The position numbers and the translations under genes are program-made. Positions 1-6,328 of a stretch of DNA of 11,486 nt are shown here, piece after piece; position 1 is the stretch's first letter, and the number at the start of each line of letters is the position of its first letter. The notes below the pieces were generated by a model, which was given only the letters and a program-made list of their open reading frames with translations, was not told the DNA's origin and did no database searches. Source of the DNA: Planctomycetota bacterium (GTDB lineage Bacteria > Planctomycetota > Phycisphaerae > WQYP01 > JAJZKY01); the NCBI GenBank assembly GCA_021803885.1, contig JAJZKY010000071.1:1-11486 (forward strand). The letters are read 5' to 3'.

Positions 1-252
1 AGCCAGATCCGCCGTGCAGCCGCCTCGATACCGGCTAATTTGGCGGAAGGTTGTGGGCGCAACGGGAATGCCGAACTCTTACGCTTTTGCTCGATCGCGA
101 TGGGTTCGGCGAGTGAGTTGGAGTATCACCTGTTGTTCATCCGCGACCTACATTTCATCACCGCCACGGATTACGACAAGCTGCATGAACAGACCATCGA
201 GCTGAAGCGCATGTTGGCAGGCCTGCAAAAGTCGCTGAATGCTGACCGCTGA
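1..252 (+). CDS. Four-helix-bundle protein (23S rRNA intervening-sequence family), 5' end missing
   Basis: The frame is open from base 1 and gives 83 codons before the TGA at 250-252. It reads SIPANLAEGCGR, then LLRFCSIAMGSASELEYHLL and a charged C-terminal helix. The SIPANxAEG and GSASELEYxLL signatures are typical of the small four-helix-bundle family first found as ORFs in 23S rRNA intervening sequences. Family members are usually about 115-130 aa, so roughly the first 30-40 residues lie outside the window. The biochemical role of the family is not settled; it is common as a stand-alone chromosomal gene in environmental bacteria. An internal TTG at 40 is not the real start, because the conserved SIPAN motif precedes it. 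No rRNA sequence is seen nearby, so this is not inside an rRNA gene here. The family call is confident; a function cannot be given. Confidence 0.85.
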   Translation, partial: SQIRRAAASIPANLAEGCGRNGNAELLRFCSIAMGSASELEYHLLFIRDLHFITATDYDKLHEQTIELKRMLAGLQKSLNADR

Positions 253-364
253 AAACTGAGAGCTTGAATACCACATGTGCCGCGCTTCCCACCCGCCGTA
301 ACTGGCACCTTTTCAGACGGCTATGCATACGAGATTTACCCACCAACCCGAAGGAGACTACACC

Positions 365-895
365 ATGAGCACCATCACCCACGCCTTACACTGCGGCGCC
401 GACAAGATCGGCATCGTCGTGATCACAGCCTTCATTGCAAAAACAGCCTCCGCTGGCATGGGCGCTGATTCGTTCGCCATCGAGCGACATCTCGAGCACA
501 TGGGCGTCGCCGCCGGCTACGTCTGTGAGTACTTCGAGTCCCTCGGGCGTCGGCCCTCGCTGTTTGACGTAGTGGCCCTGGATGGCGATGCGGTCGCTGC
601 GCGTATCGCGCCAGACCTGAATCCCGAAGGCCGAACGGGCATCGCCCACTCCGTGAATCTTTTTGTTGAGCACGCGCGCAAGTTGCTCGATGAGATCACG
701 GTGACAGCTGAGGAAATCCTTTCGGGTACTCCCAATGGATGGAGTGCTTCCACCCGTTGTGAGCAGACGGAGTTGGATGGACCAAACTGTGGTTCCTCCC
801 GTCCGCGGCGGGTGCGGATCACCGTCGATCTGGACCTCGATTCTGGTCCGGATGATGGACCATCTGGCGGAGACCCCACAGTGACGCCGCGGTGA
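365..895 (+). CDS. Hypothetical protein, 176 aa
   Basis: ATG at 365 is preceded by AAGGAG at 351-356 with an 8-base spacer, which decides the start over the upstream in-frame ATG at 323. Residues 1-35 are mildly hydrophobic (IGIVVITAFIAKTASAGMG), but there is no clean signal peptide or membrane span. Residues 36-115 look like a small helical domain (RHLEHMGVAAGYVCEYFESL, then VNLFVEHARKLLDEI). The C-terminus from about 120 is low-complexity, with Pro, Gly, Asp and Arg, and looks disordered. I do not recognise the family. The gene lies at the left flank of the recombinase cluster in the same orientation, about 690 bases ahead of the first large recombinase, so it may be cargo or an accessory gene of that element; this is inference. 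A long minus-strand frame (517-1422) overlaps it but lacks comparable start signals. Confidence 0.6.
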   Translation: MSTITHALHCGADKIGIVVITAFIAKTASAGMGADSFAIERHLEHMGVAAGYVCEYFESLGRRPSLFDVVALDGDAVAARIAPDLNPEGRTGIAHSVNLFVEHARKLLDEITVTAEEILSGTPNGWSASTRCEQTELDGPNCGSSRPRRVRITVDLDLDSGPDDGPSGGDPTVTPR

Positions 896-1498
896 TCTCG
901 CTCTCTCAGCCCGCTCGCGCTTACCCGCGTTCGCCAAGCCGGCATCCTCTGCTGCTCCGTACGCACCTGAGTCTCAGGCACCGACGCCCCCACCAACAGA
1001 AGCGCGTTGACAGTCCGCTGTCGCTGCGGAAGCACCTTCCACAACGGACCGACAATGCGACACGATCGCCACGCCTCGCCCCCGGCCAAGTCACGGCACA
1101 TGAACTCCTCGCGCACGGCATGACGACCGCTCCTGGCGGCCATGAAGCAGCACAGCAATGAAAGTAGCATCCAGCGGTTTGCAATCCGGCGGAACTTTCC
1201 GCCGAGCGCCTTCACCAAACAGCAGCTCAACAACTGGCAACAAGCGACGGGAAAAACTTGATCCTTCCACCTGATCCTCAACGAAGAAAGCACAACGAAC
1301 TCCAGTAGCAAACGGTCGCGCGCCAGCGCCGCCGAATAGATATCCGTCAAGCGGCCGTGCTCGCACCTTCTTACCGACCACGCCCTTGATCTCCATCCCG
1401 GGCTGACGGTCACACCCACCACATCCGAGCTCCGGCAGATTTCCCGTCCCGTTCACCTGCCGCGACGCGCAGAACAGTGCCGTGCCCTCTCCCTCTTC

Positions 1499-1531
1499 GA
1501 GCGGATGGGCTGCACCGCAGTCCATCCGCTC
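1499..1531. repeat. Strong inverted repeat (15-bp stem, 3-nt loop) upstream of first recombinase
   Basis: GAGCGGATGGGCTGC at 1499-1513 pairs with GCAGTCCATCCGCTC at 1517-1531 around the loop ACC. There is one G-T (G-U) pair and 14 Watson-Crick pairs. It ends 58 bases ahead of the GTG start of the recombinase gene. There is no T-run on either side, so a terminator is unlikely. It could be a recombinase binding site, an operator, or an RNA structure in the leader. The inner GCAGTCC/GGACTGC portion recurs in the hairpin at 3401-3438. Confidence 0.85.
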
Positions 1532-1576
1532 GGAATCACTCTGCACCACTCCACCACAACTACAAATCAATTTCTC

Positions 1577-1582
1577 AGGAGG
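1577..1582 (+). promoter_or_regulatory. Ribosome binding site that fixes a GTG start
   Basis: AGGAGG lies 7 bases before GTG at 1590. This strong site selects GTG 1590 over the earlier in-frame start at 1482, whose extra 36 residues would be translated through the 1499-1531 hairpin and look non-conserved. Confidence 0.85.
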
Positions 1583-1589
1583 CAAATTT

Positions 1590-3377
1590 GTGACTCCGCT
1601 CACCGACTCCATCCTTTCTCTACGCACGACAAGTTCCAAACGTCCCAGGACGCTTGCAGACGCAATGTCAATAATCGAACGCAGCAATGCTGCGATCCCC
1701 TCGCCATCCCGAGCGCAAAGGCGGCTCGTAAGCGTGTTGCGCACCGTCTCCAACCGAGTCTCGGAAATACTCGAACTGCCGGCCCAAGCGATTGACCTGG
1801 ACAGCCTCGTTGAGATCGATGCGCTCCTGGTCGAGTACGTCGAAGGACGCGGCATCGACCATCAATCGGCAGTCCAGTACACATGCGACCTGCATAAGCT
1901 GCTCGACCTGGCTCACGCTGCCGGCTGGACTTCGCCGGCCTTTGAGCTACGCAAGGCCTGGCGATCGATCCGCGCTGCCTTCAAGGGGGACACCATGGGC
2001 TGCGGGAGCATCATCAGGCACGCCATTCGGCTAGAGTGTTTGCCAAGAGATTTCACGGAAGAGGCAATGGAATCATGGAGGCAGCGGTTCCTCAATAAGG
2101 GACAGTCGCTCGGGTCTGCAATCAGGACAGAGTCCCATTTCCGCAGAGTCCTGCGCGCTGCCGGGCTGCAACACCTGTTTCCGCGCTTCAGCTTCGCCAT
2201 CAAGATGCCAACTAGCTACTGCCTGAAATTCGAAGATCTCCCCAAACCGCTGCAGAACGAAATTCTCACAGTGGTCGGCTGGAAAACCGCGGACGTGAAT
2301 CTAGCGGATCGCAACGCCAAGCTGCTAATTCGGCCGGTTACCGCCGAACACATTCAACACTCCTTCCGGGAGCTTTACAGCTACGCGGTTGTCATTCAGG
2401 GCTTGAGAGGAATCACTCATCTTCCCCAGCTGATCACAAAGCCAATCGTTTGCAGTTTCGTGGACTGGCTTCTGGCGAACAAGCGCTGTAAGCCACAAAG
2501 TGTGATCGCCAAGCTGAGCGGCATCTGTTTTCTGACCGCGACTTATCCAGGCCTGAAGGGGCCCGATTACAGCTGGTTTAGGGCAAAGCTCCGGGGACTG
2601 CGCAAGGAGGCACCGGGGAGGATCCAGAGGCGCAAACTCGATGCGCTCCCGGATTATCCATCAGTTGCTGAAATTGCATCGAGAATTCTCGCTCTCCGCC
2701 AAGGGCCACGACCACTGACGGAGCTTGAGGCAGCCTGGGCCACCCATGATGCATTACTACTATTCATGCTAAATAGCACTCCTCATAGATCGCGAAATAC
2801 GTGTGAGCTGCGCAGCCACAAGCGTCGGCGCCTGAACCTCTTCGAGACCGAAATCTCCGACGAATTAGTCACCCAATTCAAATTTCCTGCCTGGGCAAAG
2901 GAAATTCGAGACAAAGATCCTGGAACGAAGTTTTTGGTCGGGCACTGGTTGGAGAGCGCGACCAAGGCTGGGCATGAAGTATGGGAGGTTCTGTCAAATG
3001 AAGTACGCGACTTATTTCGGGAATATATGGACTACTACCGGCCGATTCTTCTCCGGGCGTTAAATCCAGACAACGAGGACTCCACACGCGTATTTTTTGC
3101 GCGAAGTGGGAAGCCGCTCAGCCAGAGAAGTCTTCTGGATCTGGTGGCCCGACTTAGCGTGCGATTCACAAACAAACGGATGAGGGTCAAAGATTTCCGC
3201 GACCTTTTTGCTGCGCACATGCTCTTCTCCGGAGCTAGTGTCGAGGAGATTGCCAACTGTCTGTGGCACGTCGATCCCTTCTCCTGCAGTACCACGGTCC
3301 GGTACTACATCGCAGGCTACAACGCCTCCCACGGCACTGTAGCGCTGGAAGAGGAGATCGCGCACTTGATGCGCTAA
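1590..3377 (+). CDS. Large divergent tyrosine recombinase-like protein A, 595 aa
   Basis: The GTG start has AGGAGG 7 bases upstream. The C-terminal third has the tyrosine recombinase/phage integrase layout. The box-I region (residues 391-408) is LLFMLNSTPHRSRNTCELR-like, with R400 or R402 as the catalytic Arg. A FFARSGKPL strand-turn element follows. Box II is VKDFRDLFAAHML with R537 kept but Lys (K534) where the usual His sits. Next comes NCLWHVDP with H560, then STTVRYY with candidate nucleophile Y572 or Y573. Residues 60-250 would be the helical core-binding region. The protein is far longer than a typical integrase (300-430 aa). It is clearly paralogous to the next gene: both share PKPLxxEI, a 'GYAV...F/QGxxx' helix region, a DPDN/NPDN stretch and F..RSGKPL. 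It probably acts with that partner on DNA ends or att sites; whether it is catalytically active is not known. Alternatives are a structural recombinase subunit or a DNA-binding regulator. Confidence 0.75.
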   Translation: MTPLTDSILSLRTTSSKRPRTLADAMSIIERSNAAIPSPSRAQRRLVSVLRTVSNRVSEILELPAQAIDLDSLVEIDALLVEYVEGRGIDHQSAVQYTCDLHKLLDLAHAAGWTSPAFELRKAWRSIRAAFKGDTMGCGSIIRHAIRLECLPRDFTEEAMESWRQRFLNKGQSLGSAIRTESHFRRVLRAAGLQHLFPRFSFAIKMPTSYCLKFEDLPKPLQNEILTVVGWKTADVNLADRNAKLLIRPVTAEHIQHSFRELYSYAVVIQGLRGITHLPQLITKPIVCSFVDWLLANKRCKPQSVIAKLSGICFLTATYPGLKGPDYSWFRAKLRGLRKEAPGRIQRRKLDALPDYPSVAEIASRILALRQGPRPLTELEAAWATHDALLLFMLNSTPHRSRNTCELRSHKRRRLNLFETEISDELVTQFKFPAWAKEIRDKDPGTKFLVGHWLESATKAGHEVWEVLSNEVRDLFREYMDYYRPILLRALNPDNEDSTRVFFARSGKPLSQRSLLDLVARLSVRFTNKRMRVKDFRDLFAAHMLFSGASVEEIANCLWHVDPFSCSTTVRYYIAGYNASHGTVALEEEIAHLMR

Positions 3378-3400
3378 TCCCTCGGAATATCCTCAACTGC

Positions 3401-3438
3401 GCAGTCCCGGATTTGGACGCTTCCAGATCCGGGACTGC
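3401..3438. repeat. Long inverted repeat (17-bp stem, 4-nt loop) between the two large recombinases
   Basis: GCAGTCCCGGATTTGGA at 3401-3417 pairs with TCCAGATCCGGGACTGC at 3422-3438 around CGCT, with one T-G pair. It fills most of the 83-base gap between the stop at 3377 and the ATG at 3461. It is followed by CCCCACC rather than a T-run, so it is not a normal intrinsic terminator. Its CCGGATT...ATCCGGG stem recurs after the second recombinase (5198-5217). Confidence 0.88.
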
Positions 3439-3460
3439 CCCCACCATGGAAAGGAGAACT

Positions 3461-5185
3461 ATGACTCAATCTACTTCAACACAGAAAATCCGGCAACCAT
3501 CGGGCGCAGATACCGCGCACGACGAAACCATTCCGGCTCTGCTAGACGCCATCCGACGCGAACTGTCGAGCAACCCTGCCAAAACGAAAAAGCAGGTCTA
3601 CAAGCGGATGAGTGATTTCGTGACCCTAGCCAATCGTCTCGCGCAAGCTCTCGAAACGACGCTGGACCGTCTCACGGTGGCCCAGGTCGTTGAAAAAGAA
3701 ACGGCCTTTCTGTGCTACCTGGCCCAAAGCAACCTCTCACCTGTCACAAAGGAACACTCGTCTAACACGCGCAATGCGCTGTTGCGCTATGCCCGAAAAT
3801 TCGGCTTTTCCCCGGACAGTTTCACGCTCCTCAATGCATGGGATCCCATTATGAATATCGCTCCTCTTGATAAGGGTTCGCTCAGCATCGTCCGGGATGC
3901 CATTGGCCGTGGTTGTCGCCCTTCCGACTATTCACAGGAGGATCTCACGGCGTGGGCTGATGCAAAGCTTGCCGCTGGGCGGACCTACAGCCACGTCAGA
4001 GACGCACAGAGGCTATTCATGACGAGAATCCGGAGGGCTGGACTCGAGGGTATGTTTCCTCTTCTGGATACAGCGCCGAGGTTTCCAAGTTACAGGCTGC
4101 AGATCGATCTAATGCCGAAGCCTCTCCGCGACGAAATCTTTGAGGTCATGGCTTCACGTCGTGCCCAGGCGGGGCTCGGCCGAATTCGTCTCGCCCCCAC
4201 GACGGAACGAATAATAATCAAACATTTTGAGGCGCTGGTGGGATACGCCGTGGGTTTTCGTGGGATGGTGGATCTTACCAGTATTCATCCTCTAATCAAC
4301 CAACCGTTTATCACTGCATACGCGCTCTTCCTCACCAATGAACGGGGCTGCAAACGTACTACGGCGGTAGGGCATCTGAGCATGATGTTCTCCACGCTGA
4401 GCTGTTCGCCTGCTTTCAGAGAGCGTGATCTGAGCTGGATTGACGACGTCTACACCAAGCTACTCAAAGACCCCGAAAGCGCCCTAAAAGAAAGGAGAAG
4501 ACAGCGCGACGTGCCGTTCAAAACGCTCGCGTTAATTCCCGGTAAGATGCGCCGTGAGCGTCTATCTCTTGTCGGCCCGTCTCCCTGGACCCTTGCGTGG
4601 AAGATTCATGACGAACTGCTTCTCTCTTGCCTGATTTTCGCGCAATGGCCGCCTCGTTTTCTGCGGTTGGCGGAGCTTGGCAAGCACATCCTCAAGGGGC
4701 CGATTCCCCAAGATGGACCACCCTTTGCCATTCCTGAGTGGGTGAAAGAGCAGCTAAACCAAAACCCAAAAGCCGAGTTCTGGCAATACTGCTACGAGGA
4801 CCTACAGGAAGAACTCCACCGTGGCGTGGTTCTGCGCCAGATTGTTCCGTTGCTTGAATTGTACGTCGAGAAACATCGGCCGCTGCTTCTGGATCCGGAC
4901 AATCCGAAACTCCTCTTCTGTAACAGGTCCGGAAAGCCCCTCACAGCCACCAACCTGGGAACTCTCACGAGTTGCACCGTGTGGAGGTACCTGGAAAAGC
5001 GTGTCACGCCGACGTCAATTCGGAGCAGCTTTGCTTATTATTGGCGCGCAAAGTACCCCGACAAGGACGCGGTGCTCGCCAACATCCAGTGGGTCGACTA
5101 TCCAACGATCAAGTTGCGCTACGACGAGGACTATCGTAAACAGCGGGCAGCTCGAGTTTATCGTCGCAAGCATCGGTACAGCTGA
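3461..5185 (+). CDS. Large divergent tyrosine recombinase-like protein B, 574 aa
   Basis: ATG 3461 follows AAGGAG at 3451-3456 (4-base spacer). An in-frame ATG at 3446 lies before that site and is less likely. The protein aligns over most of its length with recombinase A. Shared points are LMPKPLRDEIFEVM, the region from VGYAVGFRGMVDL to the RERDLSWIDD segment, WxxHDELLL, LLDPDNPKLLF and NRSGKPL. The box-I candidate Arg is R399 (WPPRFLRLAELG), which aligns with R402 of A. Box II is TPTSIRSSFAYYW with R521 kept and the usual His absent. IQWVDYPTIKLRYDEDY supplies candidate nucleophile Y554, with Trp in place of the second His. It is therefore a tyrosine-recombinase fold protein even further from consensus than A. 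It sits 83 bases downstream of A in the same direction, so co-transcription is likely unless the 3401-3438 hairpin interferes. Function is inferred: a partner subunit in element mobility. Confidence 0.7.
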   Translation: MTQSTSTQKIRQPSGADTAHDETIPALLDAIRRELSSNPAKTKKQVYKRMSDFVTLANRLAQALETTLDRLTVAQVVEKETAFLCYLAQSNLSPVTKEHSSNTRNALLRYARKFGFSPDSFTLLNAWDPIMNIAPLDKGSLSIVRDAIGRGCRPSDYSQEDLTAWADAKLAAGRTYSHVRDAQRLFMTRIRRAGLEGMFPLLDTAPRFPSYRLQIDLMPKPLRDEIFEVMASRRAQAGLGRIRLAPTTERIIIKHFEALVGYAVGFRGMVDLTSIHPLINQPFITAYALFLTNERGCKRTTAVGHLSMMFSTLSCSPAFRERDLSWIDDVYTKLLKDPESALKERRRQRDVPFKTLALIPGKMRRERLSLVGPSPWTLAWKIHDELLLSCLIFAQWPPRFLRLAELGKHILKGPIPQDGPPFAIPEWVKEQLNQNPKAEFWQYCYEDLQEELHRGVVLRQIVPLLELYVEKHRPLLLDPDNPKLLFCNRSGKPLTATNLGTLTSCTVWRYLEKRVTPTSIRSSFAYYWRAKYPDKDAVLANIQWVDYPTIKLRYDEDYRKQRAARVYRRKHRYS

Positions 5186-5197
5186 GGACGGAGCGCG

Positions 5198-5217
5198 CCG
5201 GATTGCAATGATCCGGG
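5198..5217. repeat. Inverted repeat CCGGATT...ATCCGGG after second recombinase
   Basis: CCGGAT at 5198-5203 and ATCCGG at 5211-5216 surround TGCAATG, and the inner ATTGCAAT is itself palindromic. It starts 12 bases after the stop of recombinase B. The arms CCGGATT and ATCCGGG are the same as in the central part of the hairpin at 3401-3438, so both large recombinase genes are followed by the same half-site pair with different inner spacing (13 bases there, 6 here). Confidence 0.7.
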
Positions 5218-5221
5218 CTTC

Positions 5222-5256
5222 GTTACCGGCGGAGATGGACATCTCAGCCGGGTGAC
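5222..5256. repeat. Imperfect hairpin downstream of second recombinase
   Basis: GTTACCGGC-G-GAGAT at 5222-5236 and ATCTC-A-GCCGGGTGAC at 5241-5256 fold around GGAC, with a G/A mismatch and one bulge. It lies right after the CCGGAT inverted repeat. No T-run follows (ATATCCCCC), so a Rho-independent terminator is unlikely, though transcription could still pause here. Confidence 0.55.
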
Positions 5257-5467
5257 ATATCCCCCACTACCAGATTGCACCACTCTTTCCTGAAACGACT
5301 TGGCTTGTGCATTGCAGCCACGGCATTCCAGCCGCATGAGTCTTGCTTTCCCGAATCAGGCGTTAACCAACGCTATAAAGACTCCTTCCATGCGAATCTG
5401 TGCAGCGTCTTTGGACTTAACAACCGCTGCGCAGAGCCCATCCTGTAGTTTCATTTCGTAACCACCC

Positions 5468-5911
5468 ATGACCGAATTCCCTCCAGGCACGCGCGACAAC
5501 CAACATCAATCCGATGTCAGTCGCGGTGTGTCCGGGAGGCCGTTCGAACGTCATTTCACACCAAAGGAGATAGCAAAACTGTGGAACAAGGATGAGGACA
5601 CGATCCGCAGGCTCTTCCGGAATGAGCCGGGAGTCCTCTGCCTCGAATCCATGAAACGCAGGAAAAGCGCACGGCGCTACGTCAGTCTGAGCATTCCGGA
5701 ATCCGTTGTGGCGCGTGTTCATCAGCATCTGGAAGTTCCGGAGGTGGGTGCAATTACAACGCGGAGTCGCGCCAAACAGCCAGCCCATGGAGTTGCGCTC
5801 CAACCAAGGCCAGCCTCTGTCGCCGCACGCGATGCCGATGAGCAATGGGAACGTCAGGTGCAGCGTACCGCTCGAATGCTGAAGCCTGGCGCACGGGAAT
5901 CCGAGGAGTAG
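5468..5911 (+). CDS. Small helix-turn-helix (excisionase-like) protein, 147 aa
   Basis: Residues 29-56 read HFTPKEIAKLWNKDEDTIRR followed by LFRNEPGV. This is a helix-turn-helix of the excisionase/MerR-like kind, in which the second helix (DEDTIRRLF) would contact DNA. The ARRYVSLSIPESVVARVHQHL segment (68-88) would form a wing and a further helix. The C-terminal 60 residues are basic and low-complexity and look disordered. No good Shine-Dalgarno precedes ATG 5468, so the start is uncertain; the conserved part begins near residue 27. Its place between recombinase B and the integrase at 6329, all on the plus strand, suggests a recombination directionality factor or a repressor for these genes, but that is inferred from context and fold only. 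Confidence 0.65.
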   Translation: MTEFPPGTRDNQHQSDVSRGVSGRPFERHFTPKEIAKLWNKDEDTIRRLFRNEPGVLCLESMKRRKSARRYVSLSIPESVVARVHQHLEVPEVGAITTRSRAKQPAHGVALQPRPASVAARDADEQWERQVQRTARMLKPGARESEE

Positions 5912-6328
5912 ATACGGAGCAGCGTGGCGTCCTGATCCCGTATGAATTCGGTCCTTCACTCACCAACTTCATTTCATAAACCCTCGTCGCAACCCTTCCA
6001 ACCGCAGATCCACGAAGAACTTTCTGCTTCTCGCCCGCTCATCGGAGCATTTGCTCCCGGCAAGGTGCGGAGTCCGCTGATCCGCCCCACAGAACCAAAG
6101 CAGGACCAGCGCTGGGCACCAGTGACGATCAGGCACAGCTTGTTTTTCACACATCCAGTCCCCTGATTTCTGGAAACCTCCGAACACTTCTCAGCGGTGG
6201 CCGACCCGCTCTGCACCTGGATCGAATTGCCTTTGACTTTCCCAAAGCAGATTCCGCCACCGGATCTCGGTCCCACCCAAACACATGTTGCAACTCAGAT
6301 CACTCTTTAGCTGAAAAAGGTAACCCTC
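5912..6328. other. 417-base leader ahead of the integrase, no gene seen
   Basis: No frame here has both a start signal and plausible protein content. Visible dyads are GGAGCA-TT-TGCTCC at 6044-6057, GCGGA-G-TCCGC at about 6067-6077, and the perfect palindrome CCAGCGCTGG at 6106-6115. They cluster within 75 bases, which would suit operator or recombinase accessory sites. I cannot identify a promoter with confidence. Confidence 0.4.

Larger units (their letters stand above)
896..1589. other. 694-base stretch without a convincing gene
   Basis: Plus-strand frames here are short and have no ribosome binding sites. A minus-strand frame (1091-1855) stays open across most of the stretch. It has no recognisable domain, no well-spaced Shine-Dalgarno, and runs antisense into the first recombinase gene, so I do not call it. 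What can be seen are dyads: CCTGAG-T-CTCAGG at 966-978, CGGCGGAA-CT-TTCCGCCG at 1187-1204, and the much stronger hairpin at 1499-1531. No T-tract follows any of them, so they are not intrinsic terminators. The stretch could hold the promoter and regulatory or recombination sites of the downstream recombinase, but I cannot pick a convincing -35/-10 pair. Confidence 0.5.

Noticed and set aside
271..290. CACATGTGCCGC near 273-284 resembles CACGTGTGCCGC at 7808-7819, possible matching element ends
   Set aside because: Similarity is only about 11 of 12 bases, one copy is part of a terminator-like stem, and no longer repeat surrounds either; chance is likely.
966..978. CCTGAG-T-CTCAGG palindrome as an operator or terminator of the 365-895 gene
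   Set aside because: A 6-bp dyad is expected a few times by chance in 11 kb and has no T-run.
517..1422. 301-codon minus-strand open frame
   Set aside because: Runs antisense through the hypothetical gene at 365-895, rich in Arg and Ser with no domain; looks like a shadow of the plus-strand frame.
1091..1855. 254-codon minus-strand open frame covering the gap before recombinase A
   Set aside because: It has no recognisable domain, no well-spaced ribosome binding site, and overlaps the start of recombinase A antisense. Long open frames are common in GC-rich DNA. A conserved homologue would revive it.
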